Origin: Solen grandis
Taxonomy: Eukaryota; Mollusca; Bivalvia; Adapedonta; Solenidae
Direction: 5' to 3'
NCBI GenBank assembly: GCA_021229015.1
Contig: CM037783.1
Location: 8,751,324 to 8,815,323 of the forward strand
DNA: 64,000 nucleotides
A model generated the notes under the pieces. It saw nothing but the letters and a program-made list of their open reading frames with translations. It was not told the DNA's origin and did no database searches. The position numbers and the translations under genes are program-made. This document shows positions 12,239 to 22,800 of the stretch, one piece after another (the stretch's first letter is position 1; each line of letters opens with the position of its first letter).

Positions 12239-12775
12239 ACAAGAGGCTCTAGATGGCCCCGAATCGCTCAAATGAAAAACATTGCCTTCATTGCATATTA
12301 TAATGTTATGGGTTATACTGAATACATAATCCATGCAGAGGTACAGCAACATCATCTAAATTCGATACAAATGCTGTTTCTGTTTGAAGGTCATACCTCT
12401 AATAAGCCTATATAAAATCAAGTGACGCGGTTATCCCTGGGTTGGGGTCATTTTTGACACTAGGACCGTGATTTGAACAGACTCCACAAGGTCCACAAGT
12501 AAATATCTTAACTCAAGGCCTTTTGGTTTCTGACAAGAACATCTTTTCAGGGTTTTCCTATACAAGTCTACGTAAAATCAAGTGACCCCTTTGACGGGGA
12601 AACTTTTGACCCCAGGGCCATGATTTGAACAAACTTAATAGTGGTTTGCCAGGCTATGTTACACACCCAATATCAAAACTCCAGGCCTTGTGAAAAGAAG
12701 AATTTTTGTTTCTTTCTTATATCAAAGTCTGTCTTCTGAGGGTTTTCTTAAATGCTATCTTAGAAAAGGACGAAT
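12239..12775. mobile_element. Truncated pearl-like element
   Basis: Begins AACAAGAGGCTCTAGATGGC, a variant of the left end of the element at 13410, followed by two core monomers (GTGACGCGG... at about 12423 and GTGACCCC at about 12581; roughly 160-bp spacing). The right-terminal hairpin is absent. Confidence 0.55.
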
Positions 12776-13247
12776 ATAAGTGGTCATTTGATATAAATTG
12801 TTGTACAAGGGATTCGGATTCTACACTTAGTGAAGGTATGGGAGAACTGTTCGGGCACCGAATTTGAGCAACTCAGAAACTAAAATCCCCGTTAAGGGAA
12901 ACTATTTCAGAACGTCCGATACCGTCCTAAAATTTCCATAGAACGGGTTGTTGTAGTCTAACTTGAACGTACAACTGAAGCCGGAAAATGTGAAAAAAAA
13001 AACAATAAAAAAACAACAACAAACAAAAAAAAAATGTCAATAGTTTGCGTATTAACAGTTTCAAATGTTAGTATCTCGTTAACATCCAGTTATCAGTCCG
13101 TCTTTACCAAGTTCAATTCGGGTTAAATTGCCCGTTCTCCTCACGGGGGCACCGTCTCCATCCAGTCCAAACCCGTCTGTAGTCAGTTTGAACCCGTTCA
13201 TCACTACCTTTTCTGTGTTCGTTATACGTCAAAATACGTTTTTACTA
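12776..13247. other. Less AT-rich unique sequence flanking the inverted-repeat element
   Basis: No frame with recognisable motif. Phrases rich in CCGTC/GTCC resemble the sequence at 16051-16430 on the other side of the 13248-16048 element, so both may be parts of one interrupted unit, possibly a LINE 5' region. Confidence 0.3.
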
Positions 13248-16048
13248 CAATAAAGCTCACTTATAACGAATTCGTAGGGACCTTGCCAATTATTTCATCT
13301 TATCCAAATTTCGTCTTATCCATATAACGAAATTTCGTTATAAATGTAGGCAAATTCGTTGTACAATGTCTTTCAATTTTTGCTACTAAATTGATTAGGG
13401 AGTAATTTCAACAAGAGGGCCATGATGGCCGTTAATCGCTCACCTGAGAAATATTGCTTTCAATGGTTTATAATATGAACATACTTAAAGTGGGACCAAT
13501 TTTGACACAGGGCCATGATTAAAAACACACTTTGGTAATGATCCACTAGACAATGCTGCATGCACAATGCCATATGGTTTCTACAAGGTTTTCCCTTTAA
13601 GCTTACTGATCTAGCTTTGAAATTAATGGAGCGTGTTCTAGACACCTTAACTCTTGACCTTGTGGTTTCTGAGAAGAAGATTTTCCTTTCTTCCTCTACA
13701 TAAGCCTATGTAAAATCAAGTGACACCTGGGGCGGACCCAATTTGGACCCAAGGGCCATGATTTGAACAACTTTGGTAGAGATCCACTAGACAATGGTAC
13801 AAGCCTTATATATAAGCTCTAGGCCATGTGGTGTCTGATAAGAAGATTTTTCTAGCTTTTCCCTATATAAGCCTTTGTAAAATAAAATGACCCCTGGAGC
13901 GAGGGCAATTTTGACCCAGAGGTCATTATTTTAACAACTTTTGTAGTAGTTCACAAGACAATTCTACATACCAAATATCCAAGCTCTAAGCCTTGCAGTA
14001 TTTCAGGAGATGATTTTTCTATTTTTCCTATGTAAAATCAAGTGACCCCTAGGGCAGGGCCAATTTTCACCCAAGGGCCATGATTTGAACAACTTAAGTA
14101 GAGATCCACCAGACAATACTACATACCCAATATCTTAACACCAGGCCATGTGGTTTCTGATGAGAAGATTTTTCTAGGTTTTCCCTATATAAGCCTATGT
14201 AAAATAAAGTGACCCCTGGGGCAGGGCAAATTTTGACCCTAGGGCCATGATTTGAACAAAATTTTTGTAAAGGTTTATAAGACAATTCTACACGCTGTAG
14301 GCCTTACAGTTTTGCAGGAGAAGATTTTCTAAGATTGCATTTTAAAATCTATTTTTAGCTCCTGTGACCTACTTTTTCAACCAATCATAATAATTTGTAC
14401 AATCTTGTTAGAGGACATCATAAGGATGATTCCTGTGAAATTTTGTCAAAATCCCTTCAGCGGATTAGGAGGAGATGTAATGGAAAAAGCTGACGCAAGA
14501 CGCACGCACGCACGGACAGATGGACGGACGACAGACGCCTGACAAAAGGCAACCATAAAAGCTCTAGGCCTTATTGATTCATAAAAGAAGATTTTTAAGA
14601 TTTTCCTATATAACTCTATGTAAAACAAGTAACCCCTGGTGCGGGGTCATTTATCACCATAGGGCTATGTTTTGAACAATCTTGGTAATGAATCATCAGA
14701 TGATGCTACATACCAAATATCTTAGCTCTAGGCTTTATGGTTTCATAGGAGAGGATTTTTAAAGTTTTTCCTATACAAGTCTATGTAAAACAAGTGACCC
14801 CGGGGCAGGGCCAATTCTAACCCCAGGGTCATAATTTGAACAACTTTTGTAGAGATTCACTAGACAATGCTATATATCTTAGCTCTAGGCCTTATTGTTT
14901 CATAGAAGAAGATTTTTAAAGTTTTTCACTATATAAACCTATGAAAAATAAAATGACCCTGGGGCGGGGCCAATTTTGTAGATGTTCATAAGACAATTCT
15001 ACATACCAATTATTAAAGCTCTAGGCCTTACAGTTTTGCAGGAGCAGATTTTCTAAGATTGCATTTTAAAAATCTATTTTTAGCTCCTGTGACCTACTTA
15101 TTCACCCAATCAAAATAATTTGAACAACTTTGATAGAAGTCATGATAAGGATGATTCCTGTGAGGTTTGGTCAAAATCTATCCAGTGGTTTAGGAGGAGA
15201 AGTTGTTTAAAGGAAAAATTGACGCAAGACGGACGGACGGACGGACGCCGGACAAAAGGCGATCACAAAAGCTCACCATGAGCACGTTGTGCTCAGGTGA
15301 GCTAACAAGTATATATGAATGGTTACAAAAAGGAACACATTATGAAATAAAAACAACTTTTGGATCATAACAGGGTCCACAGCCTTCCATGCTGCATAGT
15401 CATATTGGATTGCCACCAGTACGTTTATTGATGATGATGATGATGGTGATCAATCAATCAATCAAAAACTTACGTACGTAATCACGTAATATAAAATGCT
15501 AACATTATATACATAATCGTCAGAAGATGCCATATTATTCTGTCACAGTTACTACTCTCCTTGAATGACCCAATTTTGTTTTTGAACTATCTGTACGGCA
15601 TATGTGTTTTATTAGAAAGCAAAAATCGACAGTGTTTAAAATGTAACAAAAATATTCAACACGAGTTTATCGTAGGTTAGGTTAATTAGAATAGAATACA
15701 TATATGTGAGTGATATGAGTTTATTATTCACACGAAACTGCCTTTCTGCTGGCTTAAATTGATTATGCAACGACGCACATATAGTCGGGTACTGTTTACC
15801 GCCCGTGGTGACAACATTTAGGAACACTTGTCAAACTGTGATAATGACGGTCAATTTTGTGTTAACCGAACCATTTCACAGATAAAATTAAGAAAAGGGA
15901 CCTATAAATTATTTTGTCTTAGCCGATTTTTCACTGTATCTGATTTTATCTTAAGCGGACTGGAGTCCATAGAAATAATAAAGGAACTAGTAGGGTAATG
16001 ACTTTTATTTTGTGTTAAGCGGTATTTTGTTATAAGTGAGCTTTACTG
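13248..16048. mobile_element. TA-flanked inverted-repeat DNA element, pogo/Tigger-like, carrying a nested insertion
   Basis: Left end CAATAAAGCTCACTTATAAC (from 13248) and right end GTTATAAGTGAGCTTTACTG (to 16048) are inverted repeats differing by one base over 20, each flanked by TA (13246-13247 and 16049-16050). CAGT-type ends with a TTATAAC block and TA duplication fit the Tc1/mariner superfamily, pogo/Tigger branch. Between 15345 and 15440 a minus-strand frame reads YDYAAWKAVDPVMIQKLF, which resembles the late 'AW-x-x-V-x-P-x-x-I' segment of Tigger-type transposases; this part is suggestive only. A complete pearl-like element occupies 13410-15304 inside it. Confidence 0.55.
13410..15304. 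mobile_element. Complete pearl-like element with tandem ~165-bp core
   Basis: Left end ACAAGAGGGCCATGATGGCC followed by ATCGCTCACCTGAG; right end AGCTCACCATGAGCAC-GTT-GTGCTCAGGTGAGCT, a near-perfect 15-bp stem hairpin at about 15270-15304. The right arm is also an inverted copy of the left CTCACCTGAG. The core holds at least seven diverged monomers with landmarks GTGACCCCTGG and CCATGATTTGAACAA at about 13722, 13890, 14041, 14210, 14627, 14796 and 14954 (spacing 150-170 bp). A two-part internal end-like block (GACGCAAGACGCACGCACG at about 14492, repeated at about 15223) suggests one internal duplication. Structure as in bivalve pearl / Helentron-associated elements. It has no coding capacity. 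Confidence 0.65.
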
Positions 16049-16050
16049 TA

Positions 16051-16739
16051 GTTCGTTATTCGATCTACTCATTCAAACACGAGCTACAGACAAGGTCGAT
16101 GTCCATACGTACTACGGACTGACACCCATTCGTTCCACGTTATAGCACGTCCCTAGTACGATCCAAGTACAGCAATTTCATTCCTAGAACGGTCATCCCG
16201 TTTTTTAATACGTTATCGCTAAGTATAAATACAGAAAGGTGTGGCCGCCGCATTTTTTAGCAGACTTTAAGTTCTGAAACACTATTCCCGATAAACCCCG
16301 TCTGAGGCCCGTCCAGTACACCGAACCTGAGACGTTGCCACTACATACATTCCGTTTGTACACCTATTTAGCTCGTTCGGCTACATTTTACAGAACGTAA
16401 TGAGGACGAGATTTTCTGTAAAGGGTTTATTCTATATACTTGATTATTGTTCATTATAATGACCAAAGAACAGCAAAAGGTGTTATTATAGGATCGGAAC
16501 TCCAGGATTTTGATATTTTGTGCTTCACCGAGACATTGTGAGGAGACTCCGTCAAATCGAGTGACATAGATATCGATTCTTTTCAGTTACCTATTTGAAA
16601 GGATCGACAAAGTGATACTCATTGCGGAGTTATGGTATATGTCAAAGATAGTATACATTTTAAACGCAGATGTGGTATGGAATTGGTTAGTCTGGAATGT
16701 ATTTGGCTTGAAGTCACTGTTAGCAAATCTTAACATATT
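16051..16739 (+). pseudogene. Degenerate LINE ORF2 start (APE endonuclease) running into the gap
   Basis: In the frame with codons starting at 16503 the translation reads DFDILCFTET, then after stops CGVMVYVKDSIHFKRR and LECIWLE. These match the beginning of APE-type endonuclease domains of non-LTR retrotransposons, including the Glu of the Thr-Glu-Thr motif. In-frame stops at 16539, 16596 and 16731 show it is dead. A TATAAATA at 16224-16231 and the less AT-rich stretch 16051-16430 may be its 5' region. The element presumably continues into the N gap. This sequence is in a different frame from the zinc-finger gene and is not part of it. Confidence 0.65.
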
Positions 16740-16839
16740 NNNNNNNNNNNNNNNNNNNNNNNNNNNNNNNNNNNNNNNNNNNNNNNNNNNNNNNNNNNNN
16801 NNNNNNNNNNNNNNNNNNNNNNNNNNNNNNNNNNNNNNN
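16740..16839. other. Assembly gap of 100 N
   Basis: Exactly 100 unknown bases, a conventional placeholder for a gap of unknown size. It separates the LINE relic from the first visible codons of the zinc-finger gene, so the gene's start, 5' UTR and any upstream splice acceptor are hidden here or farther left. Confidence 0.95.
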
Positions 16840-19800
16840 AATAAGTCTGATTCAAAAGAATCTGGAAAAGGAAAGAAGGACGCTTCTGCTATTTATAGAC
16901 AAAGAAAAGTTTTACCAAAGGCCTATACTTCGAAAGGTTTTGAATGCAATAAATGTGGCAAACACTTAACTACTCCATATGGGTTAGCTAACCATTTAAT
17001 GGTGCATGATGGCCAAAAGCCATTTGTCTGTAAAGTTTGTGACCATGCATTTACTAAACAGTGGAACTTAAAAACTCATTTAGAAAACAGACACAAAATT
17101 AAGCCTACCAAAGAAGACCTTCAGCCAAATAATCCATATCAGTGGAACGGATTAACTCCAGCAAAAAAGGGAAAGGTTCTTCTTAGGAATGAAAGTGAAG
17201 TAGACCAAAGCTCAAATGATAGCTCTAATCTAAGAAGTGTACTATCTGACAGTGACACATGTGTGAGCTCAGAGCTAATTGAAAATCAAGAGGAGTTTGA
17301 CAAGCAAGATTCAGAACTTCTTGGAAGTGCTAAAGCCAGGAATTTAAATAATGAAAGTGGGGCATCCCACACTGATTCTGTTAAAGATAGTGAGCCTATA
17401 ATTGATGAAGACATTGAAATAAAAGATATTGAGGACACTTCCTTGGAAGATTATGATGATATAAACATTTTTGATCTGGATGAAGATGACTTAAAAGAAA
17501 TCAAAGAGCTTCAGTCAGATGTAGATTTAGTTGGAATGGTAAACAAAGATTCAATTGCTGTATCAGACTGTAATGAAAATGAAAATATAAACAATATTCA
17601 AAATATGGCAAATGAAAACTTTGAGGAAATAAATGGTGAAATGAAAAAGGATGAAACGCAAAGTAGTCCGAAGACAGAAAATAGAAGCATAAATGACCAT
17701 GGTGCAAATCTGTTGGCAAAAGAAAAAGTTAGTTTTTCCAATCAGGAAAACAAGGACAAGGAAGAAGAAAAAGTGAATCATGTTCCACAAGAAGGGAATG
17801 TGAATGTCCACGCAATAAAAGTTGAAAGACAGATAGTTGCTCAGCAAGGAAATCATAGTGTGGAAGATTTGCATGCAGTCAAGTCAAATAATCTGCATAC
17901 TTCTACTACATGCAGTATATGTGATAAGGTTTTTTCTAGTCCGTTGGCTTTGAAGGTTCATTTGCGAAAACATACCGGAGAAAAGCCATACACATGTAGG
18001 TTTTGTAGTGAGGCATTTGCTCTGTGCTGCAATCTTAAGAGACACTTGGAAAATGTGCACATACATGTAGGTAAGGAAGTTAGAGTGGAGATTGAAAAGA
18101 TACAGAGCATTGAACAGAATGTTGAACATGAGGTTCAAAATGACTTTGAGGAATCTCTCAGTGCTGCAAAGGGCTTTGAAGCTAAGCCTGTACAAGTCTT
18201 AATGAAACAAGATGCTCATGCTAAAGGTGGGGAAACCTCAGTATTGAAATCAGAACATATCAGTGAGCCATTGTCTTCCATGGGGGTGATACCCAGCCAA
18301 AATGACTTGCCAGAACATTATAATACATACCAATCCGATCCATACAGGCACTTTGATCAAATGAATCAGGGTCCAAATGCAGGTCTTCCTTTGTATCATC
18401 AAAATGCAGAACATCTTCAAAACCATCATTCAGCTCATCCTGGTCTTCCAAACCATTCATCTTCAGCATCTCAGAGTTACCCAGCTGGCAGTCTGCAATA
18501 TAATCCAGCAGCAGCTGCAAATTTTCAAGGGAGCAACAATTCTTACCTGCCACCTGGAAACTTTGACCCCTCAGGCGTAGGTATGAACACTGCACAACAA
18601 GCATTCCATGCTAACATGCAATCAGCATACAACCCTTCTCTGCCTAACCAGCCTCAGTCTCAACCAAGCAGTGACTTCTCAAGTGAAAAATCTGTGAAAG
18701 ACAAACCATTTGAGTGTGATGAGTGTGGAAAGAAAGTGGCCTCAAAGAATGCACTAGATACTCACATGAGAGTGCATACAGGTGAAAAACCATTCAAGTG
18801 TGATTTTTGTAATAAGACTTTCTCATTTAAGAGTAATTGTACCAGACACATGAACACTCATTCTCAGTCCAAGCCCAAAAAACAAACAGAAACACCAGTT
18901 GGTGGAGAAGACCCAGTGACACCAGAGGTTAGTCCTAACGGTAGAAGTGATGCCAATCCTCCATTGGAAAAGCCTGTACATATGCAGTGGGACTCTGAAA
19001 GGAAAGACCAAATAAGCCATGCTTTGCCTTCGATGCATGCCTTTTCAGCTGGTCAAGCTCATGGTTATAATTACCCTGTTTCACAAAATACTATGCCAGT
19101 GATGGGACCGGAATATAACAACATGCCTCAAAGACCTGATGGTAACCAATACTCCAAAGAGGGCACTGTGGCTGGCCCTGGCGAATATCATGGGGACCAT
19201 CATTTTCCAGGGGCCAACTTCTACCAGCAATATTCTAGCAACATGGGTCAGTATCCAGGGCCATATCCAGCTCACATGGGCGCAGTTCAGAATGTTCCCC
19301 CATACAGACCTGATTACAACAGTGAGTACAATACACAGGCTCAGGCACAAAGCTTTATGGGAACCCCCACACAAGGGCAAAATATTCAGTCTCCACAAGT
19401 TAGCATGCCAAGTGTTAGCAGTGCAGCCCCAAGCATGGCTCCTCCAGGTGTTCCAGCTTCAGCAGCACCACCACCACCATCTGTTAGTACTGCTGCTGCT
19501 GCAGCCCCTCCAAAAGAGATGCCAAGAACTGCACTAAGATATTCCTCAAAACCGCCAAAGGAATACCAGGGTGAGAGGAAGCATCCAACAAAGTACTGTG
19601 ATGTATGTCAGAAATCTTTCTCTGCCAGTTACTACTCTAACCATATGAAGATGCATACTGGTACAAGTCCACATATCTGTGTACAGTGCAATCAGGTTTT
19701 CTCACAGAAATTTAGCCTTACGAGACACATGGAGAATATTCACAATAAACCAAAGAATGCAGACAAGGGTAATACATCAGCTGCAAAATCTGCTCAAGGC

Positions 19801-22800
19801 ACTGCTGAGAAAGCAAAACTGGAAGGTAAACCTGAAAATAAAACTGAAGAAACCAACCCAAAACCTGTGGAAGCTAAAACAGCTGATCCTTCACATATGA
19901 CCACTGAAACAGAACAGGATAAGAAGGGCGAAAGAGATACTGAACCTAAGACTAATGCAGAGTCACAAGCCATAGTAACTCACACTCATCCAGCACCCAC
20001 TTCATCTGTTCCATTGCCAGAGTCAAGTCAGACTGGTTCAGTGTTAATGCCACCTCCTTCTGGTCTTATTCTACCTAATGTTTCTGCATCACAAGTAAGT
20101 TTAGCTGCTGATATACCGTCCCCACAAATTCAAACTCTAAGCCTTGCTCAAGAACAGCAACAGCCTCCATTATCAACTGGATTGCTAGCCAGTCCTCAGC
20201 ACCACATTGCACAGGAAGTCCAGTCTCCAGTGTCTCAGCCTATGGGATACATGCAACAGAGTATGCCTGGATATTTCCCACATCAAGACACTGCACAGTC
20301 TCATTTAGCCAATCTGTCTCATCATGTGCCACCACCTCCCCCGTATGGTCAACATACTCCATCTATGCACCTTTCTCATGCTCAAGATCCTACTGCTCTT
20401 CCAGTCTCAGAGCAGCATCCACCAACATCTCTCTCAAGACAGTCTTCAGTTGATGAAGTTGAACCAATTGAGGCCAGCCCAAAGTCCGCAGAGAAGGGGA
20501 AGAAGACTCATATATGTGCAGTTTGTAACAAAACTTACTCATCAGCAGCAACTTTAAAGGCTCATCATCGTATTCATACTGGTGAGAAACCATTTAACTG
20601 TAACTTCTGCGACAAAGCATTTACATTCAAGGGTAACATGAAGCAACACATACAGAAGCACCATAAAGAGCTCTGTGGGGATATGGATCTAGACAAAACA
20701 ACTGGAGAAAATGGACAAGAACTTGAAGAAGAATCTCCTATAAATACTGCTACTAGTTTCAATTTTCCAGCTCCTGGCAGTGTTGCTCAGTATGAGGTAC
20801 CGTCCCAGGGATACAAAGGCTATTCCAACAGTCAGATGCACAACAACTATACAGTTAAGAGTGAACCTGAGACATTTGCAAGCATGCATCCAGGGGTGTA
20901 CAACTACCAAAACCGCTCGCCTCATGGCACCTCAAGCTCCAGTATCCAGCCACAGTTGTATCCTACTCCCCCTACACAAAGCTACAACTCCAGTCCTGCG
21001 AAACCTCATGGCTCTATATATGACTTTCATCAAATGAATCAGAAGCAAGTTCTGTTTCAGAATGCGATTGCAATGTCAGAAAAGGGGTCCATGAATGCTA
21101 TATTTCCTGAGTTGAACTTCCCAGTTCCACCAATGAATGAAACTAAAACAATTAAAGAAGAGGAAGGTGAGACAGAAGCTTTGCCAGCTCATATTGCTAA
21201 TGCATTGCTTGGTATGCAAGAAGAAGGGTTGTCAAGTGCAAAACCACCTTTGACATCAGAGCAAGAGATCAGTAAACAGTTGAGTCAGATTGAAAATGTG
21301 GACAAATCAGCTGGCTTCCAATCACAGAGTAGTGAACCAAATGCACAGCCACTGGATCCATTTACCACATTTGCTAACTCACAGGAAGCAGCGCTGGATG
21401 TCCAGAAACTAATGAGTCATAGTCCAGCATTTCCAACCCAAGAAGGTCAGTTTGCTGATAATAAAGCATTTAGTGATTCAAAGGCAGCCATGCTTTCACC
21501 AGATGCCACATCTGGAGTTGATGGGGCTATGTTTTCACCAAAAGGGAAAAATACAACGGTGTGTAATATCTGCAATAAGGAACTTGCTCACTCAAGCAGT
21601 CTGGCTTCACATATGAGAATACACACAGGGGAGAAACCTTTTACATGCGAGATATGCGATAAAACTTTTGCCCAGAGAAGCAATTTGAATACACATGTTA
21701 AGTCATGCAGGAAAAAGTCAGAAGCTAAGGAGGATAAGTCTGTTCCCACAACACCAAATGAAACACCAATGAATACACCCTTCCCTTATGATGCCAACTA
21801 TCAGAACATGCATGTTTTGTCAAGACAGCCTTCATCTAGTAGTGAGCAAGGTTCAGCTGGTTATGAAATGCCTTTAGACTATTCACACCATCATTACCCT
21901 CCTCAACATCCAGGTTATCACCCATATGGCCAGATGAATGATCCATACAAGAGCCAAGAGCAACTGTATGGGTATGGACCATACCAAGGCATGCCTGGAC
22001 CACTGTCCTCACAGCCTAGTGAATTTGGAAGCCATGGAAGTATCAATTCTGTACAGTCCTACCCGACTGATTACTCTCAGCCTCATCAGCAATATAGTGA
22101 TTCTTACACGCCTTTGTCAGGTGGAATGTCTCATTCTTCAAGCAATGATGGTTTGTCTCAAGCTCCAGCCGGATTGAGTGTGGGATCATCACAGCCTTCT
22201 GCCAGTTCTGGCACTGAGAGTGTCCAGGCTAGCCCAAGTATGGGCAACAGTCTCCCCAATTTCTCCAGTGTTTTCTCCAGCAGAGCTGATCCTGTGAGCC
22301 TTAGCACAGGGTTTCCATTTACCAGGGACAATGTAGGTGGTTTGAATGTTGGCACCTTTGATCCATACAAAACATTTGGGTCAGATTTTGAGGATAACAG
22401 CACAAAGGACAGTAGTATCATATCAGATTTTCCAAGATCTCAAGAAATGCTAGATGACAAACTAGATTTACCAGATCTGCAAGGTAGTTCTTTGCTTGGC
22501 AGTTCTGCATCTCAGAGTGGTAGTTCTAAACAAGAGAGTGCTAATTCAAAAAGAAGACCAAAAACTGAAGAGGAAAAGGCTGCTCAGATCAAAATTTGCA
22601 CCATCTGTAACAAGCAGTTGTCATGTTTGGCAGGTTTAAGGCATCATATGAGAATTCACACAGGAGAGAAACCATTTAAATGTAAACTCTGTGGTAAAAG
22701 ATTCTCACAAAAGTGCAACACACATACACACATAAAATCCTGTGTCAAGAATATGATAACAAAAGGTGAACTGCCAGAAGACTTGAAGTCCAAAGATGAG

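Noticed and set aside
13410..15304. Tandem direct repeats as a possible CRISPR-like array or satellite
   Set aside because: Monomers are about 165 bp, diverged, without unique spacers, and are bounded by element ends with a terminal hairpin.
16612..16739. Apparent N-terminal 42 residues of the zinc-finger protein before the N gap
   Set aside because: Starts at GTG, sits over a LINE endonuclease relic read in another frame, and is joined to the gene only through an arbitrary-length gap.
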